A DNA stretch of 64,000 nucleotides, from the NCBI GenBank assembly GCA_030843315.1, contig JAUUPT010000002.1, forward strand, positions 62,001 to 126,000. The letters are read 5' to 3'. The stretch is from Bacteroidaceae bacterium (lineage in GTDB: Bacteria > Bacteroidota > Bacteroidia > Bacteroidales > Bacteroidaceae). Each line of letters starts with the position of its first letter. The first letter of the stretch is position 1. Made by a program: the position numbers and the translations under genes. Of this stretch, positions 8,200 through 16,286 are shown in pieces. The notes under the pieces were generated by a model. That model was not told the DNA's origin. It made no database searches and worked only from the letters and a program-made list of their open reading frames with translations.

Positions 8200-9741
8200 T
8201 TATTTTGTGTAACCTTCGTTTTGTACCCAATCAGGATTCATCAGGAATTCTTGGTGAGGGATAGCCAGTTTGGTGTGCTTAGTTGCTATGAAATTGCTTG
8301 CGAAAGGCTTTTCATGGTCCTTGAGCGCGCTTTCCACAATGCCCCAGCGGATGAGGTCGTACCAGCGTGAGCCTTCGAGAGCCAGCTCACAAGGACGTTC
8401 CACGTCTTGCAGATGCTTCAGCACTTGCTCTTTGTTCATGGTGTCGGGCAGAGGAGCTACGTGTACACGGCTACGTACTTCGTTGATGTATTTAACAGCC
8501 TCTTTGGAGTTTCCTTCATCATTCAGACATTCAGCATAAAGCAGTAGAATATCTGCATATCGGATGAGGGGAACGTTGAAACCGGATTCATCCCAGTAGT
8601 CACCTAACGACTTATCGTAAGTCACATATTTACGCCAGTATATATTGCCTTCTTGATGGTAATCGCTGAATTCCTTTCCATCTTCATAATAGAAAGGACG
8701 CGATTTGGGATCATTAAAGATGATGGTTTCGTACAAACGGTCGCTATATTCTCCATCTACGGTGAGGTCTTGTTTCAGTGTGTTGAACAACCATTTGGAC
8801 GGATATGCTTCCTCGTATGCGCCGCAGCCGCTGTCGGGCCCCAAGTGTACGGTAAAGAGATTGTATTCATAGTGACCGCCTTCCTTTTTTCCGGTGAACT
8901 GCACTTCAAGGATAGATTCTTTGTTGTTCTTGTGCAGACCGTCGAAATTGTCTCCGTAGTTTTCCACTAAATCATATCTTTGGCTGTTGATGACTTTCGA
9001 GAATTCAGCCTTGGCTTTTGCCTTTTCACCGATGAACATATAGTATTTACCCAAGAGTGCGGCGGCAGTATATTTAGTAACGCGCCCGCCCATGTCGCTA
9101 TTCCATGATTCGGGGAGGTCGTTTTGGCATTCGCTCAGTTCTGTCTCAATGAAAGTCTTCAGTCTGCCCTCTTCTGCCTGCGGAGGATAGAATTCTTCTT
9201 CAGTGCCTTCAAGTTCGTGCTCGAACATCGGAATTTTCTCGCCGAAGTTGATGAAGAGGCGGTAGTAGAAGAAGGCTCTCAGAAAGCGTGCTTCGGCGAT
9301 ACTGCTCGCTTTGGTCTGCTTGATGCTTTCATCGTCGTTGTCGGGCACTTTGGGAATGTTATCCAGGCATTGGTTGCAATAGTTGATGCTGGTATAGAGG
9401 TTGGTCCATTCGTCGCGGGGCACGTAATTGGTCGATTCATTGTTATACATAGCAAGTTGCATCCAAGCGGTCACGTCGGGACGGTAATCCAATTCATCGC
9501 TGCGGAAGTTGTCAATTACAATATAGCGCTCGAAAGGTTGTGCCCATGAGATGGTAGGCTGCAAGCCGGCATAGGCAGCGGTAAGTCCTTTTAATATGTC
9601 AGATTCGCTCTTCCAGAAGTTCTCAGGGCCCAGTGAGTTGGGGTTTCTGTCCTCATCGAGGAAGTTTCCGGTGCATGAAGAGAGTGCCAGACCTCCTAAG
9701 ACAGAGGCGCACAATAATATATTCTTTAATTTCATAATCAT
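8200..9741 (-). CDS. SusD/RagB-family glycan-binding lipoprotein
   Basis: A 513-residue surface lipoprotein with the signal MIMKLKNILLCASVLGGLALSSCTG; the acylated cysteine is near residue 23. After it comes the SusD N-terminal FLDEDRNPNSLGPENFWKSE stretch, TPR-like helices in the middle (IAEARFLRAFFYYRLF) and the C-terminal LNDEGNSKEAVKYINEVRSR and LALEGSRWYDLIRWG motifs. SusD proteins cap the SusC barrel and bind glycan at the cell surface. The gene starts 23 bp after the susC stop, so the pair is co-transcribed. Translation could begin at the third codon (ATG at 9735). Confidence 0.95.
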   Translation of the reverse strand: MIMKLKNILLCASVLGGLALSSCTGNFLDEDRNPNSLGPENFWKSESDILKGLTAAYAGLQPTISWAQPFERYIVIDNFRSDELDYRPDVTAWMQLAMYNNESTNYVPRDEWTNLYTSINYCNQCLDNIPKVPDNDDESIKQTKASSIAEARFLRAFFYYRLFINFGEKIPMFEHELEGTEEEFYPPQAEEGRLKTFIETELSECQNDLPESWNSDMGGRVTKYTAAALLGKYYMFIGEKAKAKAEFSKVINSQRYDLVENYGDNFDGLHKNNKESILEVQFTGKKEGGHYEYNLFTVHLGPDSGCGAYEEAYPSKWLFNTLKQDLTVDGEYSDRLYETIIFNDPKSRPFYYEDGKEFSDYHQEGNIYWRKYVTYDKSLGDYWDESGFNVPLIRYADILLLYAECLNDEGNSKEAVKYINEVRSRVHVAPLPDTMNKEQVLKHLQDVERPCELALEGSRWYDLIRWGIVESALKDHEKPFASNFIATKHTKLAIPHQEFLMNPDWVQNEGYTK

Positions 9742-9764
9742 CTGTTTTTTAAAGTTTAGTTCAA

Positions 9765-12700
9765 TTAAAATCCGAATTTAACGCCAGCCATGAGAGTGCG
9801 GCACAGAGGTGATGAAGCATAGTCATAGCCCATGCGGTCAATACCGCCGTTAGTAGAGGGGTCGTAGCCACTGTAGCCGGTGATGGTGAAGAGGCGTGTG
9901 CCACCTACGTAGAGGCGGAGGTTGCTGATGCCCAATTTACCGCAAACTGTGGAGGGTAGGTTATAACCCAACTGTAAGTTGTTCAAGCGGAAGAAGTCAC
10001 CTCGTTCGATGAAACGATCGGAAGTGCGGGCATTTTGGTTCGGGTCACCGTATACGGCACGGGGAATGTTGGTATTGGGGTTCTCTGGAGTCCAGGCTTT
10101 CAGTGCATTCCTACCATAGTTGAACTTGGTGTCCATACGTTCCAATTGGTATTTGGTATAATTGTAGCGGTCCACGCCGAGGTCGCCGTAGAAGTTGGCT
10201 ACTAAGTCGAAATCCTTGTATTTCAGTGTCACGTTGAAGCCAATAGAAGCTTTGGGGCAACCGTTGCCCAGAAGTTTTTTGTCATCGCTGTCCAGCATGC
10301 CGTCACCGTTTTGGTCTACGAAACGGAGGTCACCGGGTTGTGCGTTGGGCTGCATGGGAATCCAGTTGCCTTTGCTGTCTGTGCGTCCGTGTGATTCCTT
10401 CCAGAGTTTGGCTTCTGCTTCGTTCTGGATAATGCCTGCGGTCTCGTAAGCCCAGAATTCACCGAAATAACCACCCACATAGGTGCGTGAAGCACCATAT
10501 TCGTACATGTAGTTCGGGTCTGCCATCGATTTCAGTTTACTCTTGAAGTGGCTCAGGTTGAAATCAAGGTCATACTTGAAGTCTTTACCTGCATTGCCGT
10601 GGTAAATCAGTTGCATTTCCATACCGGTGGTGCGCAGTTTACCATCGTTTACTGTAAGCGCACCGTAACCGGTAGACAAACTGATATTCTTTTCGGAAAG
10701 CATGTCCTTGGTATCTTTGATATAACCTTCAATTGAGAATTCCAGTTTATTGTTCCAAAGGCTCATGTCTACACCTATGTTCTTGTAGAAGGTAGTTTCC
10801 CACTTGATATTTCTTGAGGGGAGGCTGCGTACCGCATATCCTTGATTCACATTTGTGCCGTTGAAGGGGTAGTTGATGTCATCAGCGTTGGAGTCCAATT
10901 TGGGAATGTATAGATAAAGAGGAACTGATTGGTTACCAAGGGCTCCGTAGCTCATGCGTAATTTGAGTGAATTGACAGTTTCTTTCAAGTTTTCCCAAAA
11001 AGGTTCGTTGGCTATGTTCCAACCCAGTGATACGGAGGGGAAGAAACCCCATTGGTTGCCGTGGGCAAAGCGTGAAGAACCGTCATAGCGGAATGAAGCC
11101 ATCAGCATGTAGCGCATTTTCCAGCTATAGTTCAAACGACCAAACACGGAGCGCAAGCCACTACGGGTCTTTTCGCCTTGTACACTATAATCTTTTCGTG
11201 CCTGACCCAAGATGGACATCTCGTTATTCTCGAACTCGGAGCCCGATGCACCCAACAGGTCGTAAGTATTTTCTTCTTGTGATGCACCCAGCAAGACAGT
11301 GAAGTCGTGGCTGTCCTTGAGAGTGAAGTTGTAATTAGCGGTCAATTCCAATAGGTCGTTGATACTCTTGGCTCGAGTTTGCGACAGAGAAGCGCTCTCG
11401 TTCCATTTCATGGCACCCAGCTCATAGGTGGGTTTGAATACGCGAGTTTCGCGGAAAAGGAGATTACGACTTGCTTGTGCCTTGATTACCATTCCCTTGA
11501 TGGGCTCGAATTGCAGATATCCCGATGCTTTAAGGTAGTCGGTGGCACGGCTGTTTTCAATCAAGTTGTTATAACCTACCATGTTGGCAGCGTCACTCAT
11601 GTTCATGCCGGGAATAGCACCACCGTATCCGCCGTCACAATCTTTGTCGTACAGGCGTGCAATAGGTTCCATGTTAGTTACTTGGTATATGCCGGGGAAA
11701 CCTGAGTTGGCTTCCATTTCCGATTCCCAACGGCTGTAGTTTACCGATTCGCCCACTTTGAACTTGCCGCGTTTCATGTCCGAATTCAGGCGGAAACCAT
11801 ACTTTTCATCACCTGTACCGGTCACGATGGCCTCGTTCTTTGAATAGAACACGGACAAAGCTACGTTGGCGTTTTCACTGCCGCTGGTGTAACCCACATT
11901 GTATTTCTGTGCGAAGCCGTTGCGGTAGTATTCGTCCTGCCAGTCGGTGTCGCCGAATTGTGTGGGGTCTTTCTCGTAAGCCGCAATGTAAGCAGGCCAG
12001 TTTTGGGGATTTTGACCGGCATTTGTGCGGGCCATCTTAGCCATATAGATAAATTCTTCGGCATTACAAACATCAAGTTTTTTGACAATCTGGTCCACTC
12101 CCCAGTAGGCTGAGAAAGTGATTTTGGGTTTGGATTTGGCACCGCGGTAAGTCTCAATCAGAATGACGCCTGCAGCGGCGCGTGCTCCGTAGATAGCGGC
12201 GGTGGCGGCATCTTTTAATACGGACATTGACTTGATATCTTCGGGATTCAGGAAACTCATATCACCCGGAACTCCATCGATAATCACCAGCGGAGAGTTG
12301 TCGGTTCCGTAAGTGGTTACACCGCGCACTTGCAAGCTGGGAGTAGAACCGGCGGCACCGCTGCCAAAGTTCACAATCAAACCGGGAGCCATACCTTGCA
12401 GGGCAGTCTCGGCATTGGCCGTAGGTATGTTGTTCAGTTTATCGCCTGATACGGAACTTACCGAACCGGAAACGTCTGATTTCTTTTGTGTACCGTAACC
12501 GATAACGACTACTTCGTCCAGTACTTCAGTATCCTCTTTCAAGGTTACTTTCAGATTCTTTTGACCATTCAAGGGAATTTCTTGGGTTGTATAGCCCACA
12601 TAGGAAATAACAATTGTAGCTTTAGGAGAAACACTTAATAAGAAGTTACCGTCAATGTCGGTGATTACTCCATTCGTAGTACCTTTTTCTAATACACTGG

Positions 12701-12842
12701 CACCGATTACGGTTTCGCCGGTTGCATCGACCACAGTACCCGTCAACTCAATGTTCTGTGCTAATACGCTTACAGGGAGCATAAAAGCAAAGAAAAAAAG
12801 CAGTTGAATTACTCTTTCTTTGAAATAGTTACTTTTACTCAT
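9765..12842 (-). CDS. SusC/RagA-family TonB-dependent outer-membrane transporter
   Basis: A 1025-residue protein with signal peptide (ending SVLA-QNIE), an N-terminal carboxypeptidase-D-like beta-sandwich (about 30-105), the SusC TonB-box region DEVVVIGYGTQKKSDVSGSV, a plug domain (LQVRGVTTYGTDNSPLVIIDG, SVLKDAATAAIYGARAAAGV) and a 22-strand barrel ending in phenylalanine (GVKFGF), as expected for BAM-dependent assembly. It imports oligosaccharides using TonB energy. Substrate cannot be read from sequence, but the linked GH2 and GH63 enzymes suggest a glycan with beta-galactosyl and alpha-glucosyl ends. It is the first gene of the operon; a palindrome and -7-like motif lie about 120 bp upstream. 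Confidence 0.96.
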   Translation of the reverse strand: MSKSNYFKERVIQLLFFFAFMLPVSVLAQNIELTGTVVDATGETVIGASVLEKGTTNGVITDIDGNFLLSVSPKATIVISYVGYTTQEIPLNGQKNLKVTLKEDTEVLDEVVVIGYGTQKKSDVSGSVSSVSGDKLNNIPTANAETALQGMAPGLIVNFGSGAAGSTPSLQVRGVTTYGTDNSPLVIIDGVPGDMSFLNPEDIKSMSVLKDAATAAIYGARAAAGVILIETYRGAKSKPKITFSAYWGVDQIVKKLDVCNAEEFIYMAKMARTNAGQNPQNWPAYIAAYEKDPTQFGDTDWQDEYYRNGFAQKYNVGYTSGSENANVALSVFYSKNEAIVTGTGDEKYGFRLNSDMKRGKFKVGESVNYSRWESEMEANSGFPGIYQVTNMEPIARLYDKDCDGGYGGAIPGMNMSDAANMVGYNNLIENSRATDYLKASGYLQFEPIKGMVIKAQASRNLLFRETRVFKPTYELGAMKWNESASLSQTRAKSINDLLELTANYNFTLKDSHDFTVLLGASQEENTYDLLGASGSEFENNEMSILGQARKDYSVQGEKTRSGLRSVFGRLNYSWKMRYMLMASFRYDGSSRFAHGNQWGFFPSVSLGWNIANEPFWENLKETVNSLKLRMSYGALGNQSVPLYLYIPKLDSNADDINYPFNGTNVNQGYAVRSLPSRNIKWETTFYKNIGVDMSLWNNKLEFSIEGYIKDTKDMLSEKNISLSTGYGALTVNDGKLRTTGMEMQLIYHGNAGKDFKYDLDFNLSHFKSKLKSMADPNYMYEYGASRTYVGGYFGEFWAYETAGIIQNEAEAKLWKESHGRTDSKGNWIPMQPNAQPGDLRFVDQNGDGMLDSDDKKLLGNGCPKASIGFNVTLKYKDFDLVANFYGDLGVDRYNYTKYQLERMDTKFNYGRNALKAWTPENPNTNIPRAVYGDPNQNARTSDRFIERGDFFRLNNLQLGYNLPSTVCGKLGISNLRLYVGGTRLFTITGYSGYDPSTNGGIDRMGYDYASSPLCRTLMAGVKFGF

Positions 12843-12925
12843 GTGAATAAGTTTTAAGGTTAATAATTGGGTTTTTCACGATGCTAAATTATGAATCATT
12901 AAGAAAGACAAAGAATAAATAGCGC

Positions 12926-13031
12926 CTACAAATGACCTACAAAAAGGATTTCTTAACAGATTTGTAATCTACAAATATATTCTTAATAACCTGATAAATA
13001 GTGATATAACGAATATATACATATCTACAAA
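12926..13031. promoter_or_regulatory. Candidate promoter/operator region of the first susC
   Basis: The word CTACAAA occurs at 12926, 12937, 12969 and 13025; the first three are 11 and 32 bp apart, close to whole helical turns. At 12960-12976 ATTTGTA-atc-TACAAAT forms a perfect 7-bp inverted repeat. It overlaps CAAATATA (12972-12979), which reads as TATATTTG, a Bacteroides -7 box, on the minus strand towards susC. This is the best candidate for a regulator-binding site; binding by the neighbouring HTH regulator is inference. Confidence 0.45.
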
Positions 13032-13298
13032 ACGGTATGTGAGAAAGGCCATGCTAAATAAGTGTTTATAGCCTTTTATGCTATCTCTCTATTACTAATT
13101 ATCGGGAAGTATTCATCATATTCTGTCTTTCTGCTAAAGTTATCGTTACAGGGTTCATCGCATTCATCGATTTGCGGCAAAGACGTTACAGCAGGGTAAT
13201 AGCGGATTTAAACTCAACCATAAGTTCTTAAAATCTCAATCACCTGTTGTTATCCCCTCAATTCTCCGGCTTTATCCGGTGAAAACAGCGAGTTAAGA

Positions 13299-13408
13299 GT
13301 GAACGACTGGAGTTGTTCGATCGGCCGACTCCAGTTGTTCGATCGGCCGACTCCAGTTGTTCGATCGGCTGACTCCAGTCGTTCAGCTGAACAACTCCAG
13401 TCGTTCAC
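13299..13408. repeat. 22-bp tandem array A with 19-bp terminal inverted repeat
   Basis: Four 22-bp units run from 13318 to 13405 (13318, 13340, 13362, 13384). The first two are identical; each unit ends CCAGTTGTT or CCAGTCGTT. The units carry palindromes CGATCGG/CGGCCG or CAGCTG. The block is enclosed by a perfect 19-bp inverted repeat: 13299-13317 (GTGAACGACTGGAGTTGTT) and 13390-13408. No coding potential is seen. Confidence 0.85.
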
Positions 13409-13620
13409 TTTAAACTCTTTAACAAAGCAGGGATAAGCAGGTGACTTTCATCTATTAAGAAGCATTGTTCTACTTGAGAAAAGTTGCTTTTCACCCGGTA
13501 AGGGTTATTTTGTAGTTTAGACTGGTATAAGAAGAGGGATAAAACAGAAAAGCAGCATCCTAAAAGGTGGAATGCTGCTTTTGGCAGGGCAAAGTCTGTC
13601 AGCTCAATTTCGTACTTCAT
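13405..13620 (-). pseudogene. Remnant of a RelE/YoeB-type toxin gene (12 codons kept)
   Basis: The ATG at 13620 overlaps the stop of the antitoxin remnant (TGATG), the usual coupling in type II toxin-antitoxin operons. The first 12 codons encode MKYEIELTDFAL, which resembles the start of RelE/ParE-fold toxins of Bacteroidetes. The reading then enters a perfect terminator hairpin (13548-13582), and the remaining 59 codons look like translated non-coding DNA, running into repeat array A. The body of the toxin therefore appears deleted. Family assignment rests on a short segment and on the antitoxin in front. Confidence 0.5.
13548..13582 (-). terminator. Terminator at the truncation point of the toxin remnant
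   Basis: Perfect 11-bp arms AAAAGCAGCAT (13548-13558) and ATGCTGCTTTT (13572-13582); the minus-strand right arm ends GCTTTTCTGTTTT. It was probably the terminator of the original toxin-antitoxin operon, now joined to the toxin start by deletion. Confidence 0.65.
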
Positions 13621-13763
13621 CAGTATTCAAATAGCTCTTTACGAAGGGCAGAAGTTAATTTTACTATTTGCCCGTTCTAAGCTTGTTCACTTGACTTCAC
13701 AATGTCCTCTATATTGCGGGGATCATCGAAATAAGGGTCATTTGAAGGGCTTACATTTATCAT
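13620..13763 (-). pseudogene. Antitoxin remnant with an in-frame TAG
   Basis: The frame from the ATG at 13763 reads MINVSPSNDPYFDDPRNI, then EDIVKSSEQA, then a TAG stop. The same frame continues as NGQIVKLTSALRKELFEY to a TGA at 13622-13620 that overlaps the toxin ATG. The two halves together give a 47-residue protein of the PSNDPYFDDPRNIE type found as short antitoxins beside RelE/YoeB-like toxins in Bacteroidetes. EQA-K-NGQ would be restored by a single AAG codon in place of TAG, so one base change explains the break. Assignment is from remembered family pattern, not a search. Confidence 0.6.
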
Positions 13764-13955
13764 ATCTCAAATATTACTATATGTACCATATAGTGTACAC
13801 AAAAATAAGGCTTTATATTTAGTTAAACGAATAAACCTATATAAATTAGGTGAAGGCTTGAAATCGGATTTATTCCTCGCTTTCACCACCATTGTCTACC
13901 AGCAGGTGGTTGTGGTGGGTGATGAAGGGGTGAACCCCTTTTGAAAACTATGAAA

Positions 13956-15578
13956 TTAGATGTTCTGCAAGTAGTCCGTCAGGTCTTCTTCTGAGGAGAG
14001 GTTCAGGGATTTGCGCAGGCGGTAGCGGTTCATGTTGATGGTCTTGGGGGTGGTACCGGTCAGCATGGAAATCTCTTTAGTGGACAGGTTCACTCTTAGC
14101 AGGGTGGCAAGATACTTCTCGCCCTGTGTCAGTTTGGGATGGAGGGTTACTAACCTTTGCAGGAATTCGTTGTTTTTATCTTCGATGTTCGTCAGTAAGG
14201 CGCTGTTGGTCTTGTCGCCGCTTTGGCACTGGCTGATAAAGGTATTGATTCTTTTCAGGTGGGGGACGAGGTTGGGGGCGTCCATTTTATAGCCTTCCTT
14301 CACCATTTCGCGTATTTTATCCAGCAGCTCGTTGCGGCTTCGCAGGAAGACGGCGAAGCTGGTGGCTTCCTGGCGGCTGGAATGCAAGGCGTTCTGTACA
14401 TTCTGCAATTCCAATTCTTGCTGGTGCAACTTTAGTTCCGAGATTTCATGTTCGGACATTTCCAACTGGTAGCGGGCTTCTACCAACTGGACGTCTTTCC
14501 GGCGTTTGTACCACTTATACAGGAAGATGCTGACGGCTATGCCGAGTGCCAGTACGCTGCCCAAAAGCCACAGATTGCGTTTCAGTATCTCAATCTTGTA
14601 AGTCTGCTCCTGCATTTCGGTGGTATACTTCTGGTCTTGGTATCTTTTATAAGAGATTTCTTGTTCGATGTTGCGCAGTTTGTTGCTGCTTTGCAGTTCT
14701 CTTCTAAGGTGGTACATCTTCTCGAGGTATTTATATGCCTGGGCGTAGTCACCTATGGCGGAATATACCATGGCGGAATACTCGTAGTTGTCGCATATCA
14801 GTTCGCGGGCACCGATGTTATGGGCGTATTCGTAGGCTTTTTGCAGAGCTTCCAGGGATTGGGAGTACCGCTTGCCGTAGTAATACTGTTTTCCCATATT
14901 GTTGTAGTTTTCTCCGAGAGCCCATTGGGCATCTAAATTCTTGTTGATGGTGATTGCTTCTTGGATGAAAGTGAGTTTTTCTTCTGTATCTCCTCGGTAG
15001 AGGCAGAGGTTATTCAGATTCGCTGCAATCTCTTTCAGGTTCCGTTGGGCGCGGTTGATGGCGAGGGCACGCTGGAAAAACCGTTCGGCAACCACAAACT
15101 CGCCGAGGAAGTGGTGCATCACTCCGCGCTCGTTGTAGCAGCCGGCTATGGAGGTGGAGTCGCCGATGGCTTTGAAGATGGAAGTTGCCTTGTCGTTCAG
15201 TTCGATGGCTTTGTTGTAGTCGCCCAGTTTGCTGTACACGCGTCCCATGAGGGAATAGAGTTGGGCATTTTGCTTCTTGTTGGTAGGGGCAATATACTTC
15301 TGAGTGTCGTACAGGTTCTTGATGCTTAGGTCGAAATTGCCCAGTAGCTGCTCGGCCTGGCAGTAGAGCAGCATGGCTTGTGCGCGGGTTTCGTTGGGTT
15401 CATCTTCGGGAAAGAGGGCAGCAGCTTGGGAAGCATAGTAGGATGCTTGTTTGGGGTTGTTATACAAATACCGCTGAGCCTGCTCAATCAGTGTTTGGGC
15501 TTGTTTTATATCTTGAGCTTGTAGTGAGGATGCTGTCAGCAAGAAACTGGCAAGTAGTAGATATAGCACTTTCTTCAT
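13956..15578 (-). CDS. Membrane-spanning TPR sensor with C-terminal HTH (transcriptional regulator)
   Basis: A 540-residue protein: signal peptide (to about ALQA-QD, residue 22), TPR helices (about 25-300, for example GRVYSKLGDYNKAIELNDKA and YSAIGDYAQAYKYLEK), one membrane helix (336-355), a cytoplasmic coiled coil (about 365-425) and a C-terminal LuxR-like helix-turn-helix (about 484-540: LTQGEKYLATLLRVNLSTKE, then ISMLTGTTPKTINMNRYRLR). The layout fits a one-component regulator whose TPR part senses a periplasmic signal. It stands alone between susC and the divergent rnhB, so the SusCD locus is its likely target, by inference. A -7 box (TAGATTTG) lies at 15596-15603. Confidence 0.85.
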   Translation of the reverse strand: MKKVLYLLLASFLLTASSLQAQDIKQAQTLIEQAQRYLYNNPKQASYYASQAAALFPEDEPNETRAQAMLLYCQAEQLLGNFDLSIKNLYDTQKYIAPTNKKQNAQLYSLMGRVYSKLGDYNKAIELNDKATSIFKAIGDSTSIAGCYNERGVMHHFLGEFVVAERFFQRALAINRAQRNLKEIAANLNNLCLYRGDTEEKLTFIQEAITINKNLDAQWALGENYNNMGKQYYYGKRYSQSLEALQKAYEYAHNIGARELICDNYEYSAMVYSAIGDYAQAYKYLEKMYHLRRELQSSNKLRNIEQEISYKRYQDQKYTTEMQEQTYKIEILKRNLWLLGSVLALGIAVSIFLYKWYKRRKDVQLVEARYQLEMSEHEISELKLHQQELELQNVQNALHSSRQEATSFAVFLRSRNELLDKIREMVKEGYKMDAPNLVPHLKRINTFISQCQSGDKTNSALLTNIEDKNNEFLQRLVTLHPKLTQGEKYLATLLRVNLSTKEISMLTGTTPKTINMNRYRLRKSLNLSSEEDLTDYLQNI

Positions 15579-15595
15579 GGCATTGCTTATTTCTG

Positions 15596-15603
15596 CAAAT
15601 CTA
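15596..15603 (-). promoter_or_regulatory. -7 box of the TPR/HTH regulator gene
   Basis: CAAATCTA on the plus strand is TAGATTTG on the minus strand (TAnnTTTG), 18 bp before the ATG. No clear -33 element is seen. Confidence 0.5.
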
Positions 15604-15644
15604 ATTATTTTTCCTTAAAAGTCCGATTTACCTTCGGAAAGATT

Positions 15645-15652
15645 TATCTTTG
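15645..15652 (+). promoter_or_regulatory. -7 box of rnhB
   Basis: TATCTTTG matches TAnnTTTG and lies 23 bp before the rnhB ATG; it is divergent from the regulator promoter 42 bp away. Confidence 0.55.
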
Positions 15653-15674
15653 CTGTCCAAATATAACAATATAT

Positions 15675-16280
15675 ATGTTATTACCTTATCTGAATAAAGA
15701 TTTAATAGAGGCTGGTTGCGATGAAGCCGGTCGTGGTTGTTTGGCGGGTGCGGTGTATGCTGCCGCCGTCATCTTGCCCAAGGATTTCGAGAACGAACTG
15801 TTGAACGATTCCAAGCAACTGACTGAAAGACAACGTTATGCCCTGCGCGGGGTGATAGAGAAGGAAGCCCTAGCATGGGCGGTAGGCATTGTCTCTCCCG
15901 AAGAAATCGATAAAATAAATATCCTCAATGCTTCCATCCTTGCCATGCACCGCGCCGTAGACCAGTTACAACTGCGCCCGCAGCATTTGCTTATCGATGG
16001 CAACCGCTTCAAGAAGTATCAAGACCTGCCGCATACTACCGTTGTAAAAGGGGATGGAAAATATCTCTCCATTGCTGCCGCCTCTGTCCTTGCCAAGACT
16101 TATCGCGATGACTATATGAACCGTCTGCACGAAGAGTTTCCCTGTTATGACTGGGACCACAACAAAGGTTACCCCACTAAAAAGCATCGCGCCGCCATCG
16201 CGGAACGGGGAACTACTCCCTATCACCGTATGACGTTCAATCTGCTGGGGGACGGGCAGCTGTCGCTGGATTTCGGATAA
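15675..16280 (+). CDS. rnhB: Ribonuclease HII
   Basis: A 201-residue cytoplasmic enzyme that cuts RNA in RNA-DNA hybrids and at single ribonucleotides in DNA. The acidic metal-binding motif DEAGRG lies at about residues 16-21 (AGCDEAGRGCLAGAVYAAAV). Further family motifs are DSKQLTERQR, HLLIDGNRFK, KGDGKYLSIAAASVLAKTYR and the closing YDWDHNKGYPTKKH. Length is normal for RNase HII. The gene stands alone, with a convergent corA 7 bp downstream. Confidence 0.97.
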   Translation: MLLPYLNKDLIEAGCDEAGRGCLAGAVYAAAVILPKDFENELLNDSKQLTERQRYALRGVIEKEALAWAVGIVSPEEIDKINILNASILAMHRAVDQLQLRPQHLLIDGNRFKKYQDLPHTTVVKGDGKYLSIAAASVLAKTYRDDYMNRLHEEFPCYDWDHNKGYPTKKHRAAIAERGTTPYHRMTFNLLGDGQLSLDFG

Positions 16281-16286
16281 GCGTCT

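Larger units (their letters stand above)
12843..13955. other. Intergenic region between susC and TPR/HTH regulator
   Basis: A 1.1 kb stretch without an intact gene. From left to right it holds the susC promoter/operator candidate (12926-13031), AT-rich DNA to about 13250, a 22-bp repeat array inside a 19-bp inverted repeat (13299-13408), a remnant of a toxin-antitoxin module (13405-13763), AT-rich DNA, and G-rich inverted words near 13890-13940 after the regulator's stop (CACCACCA ... TGGTTGTGGTG and GGGGTGAACCCC), which may act as its terminator. Confidence 0.7.
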
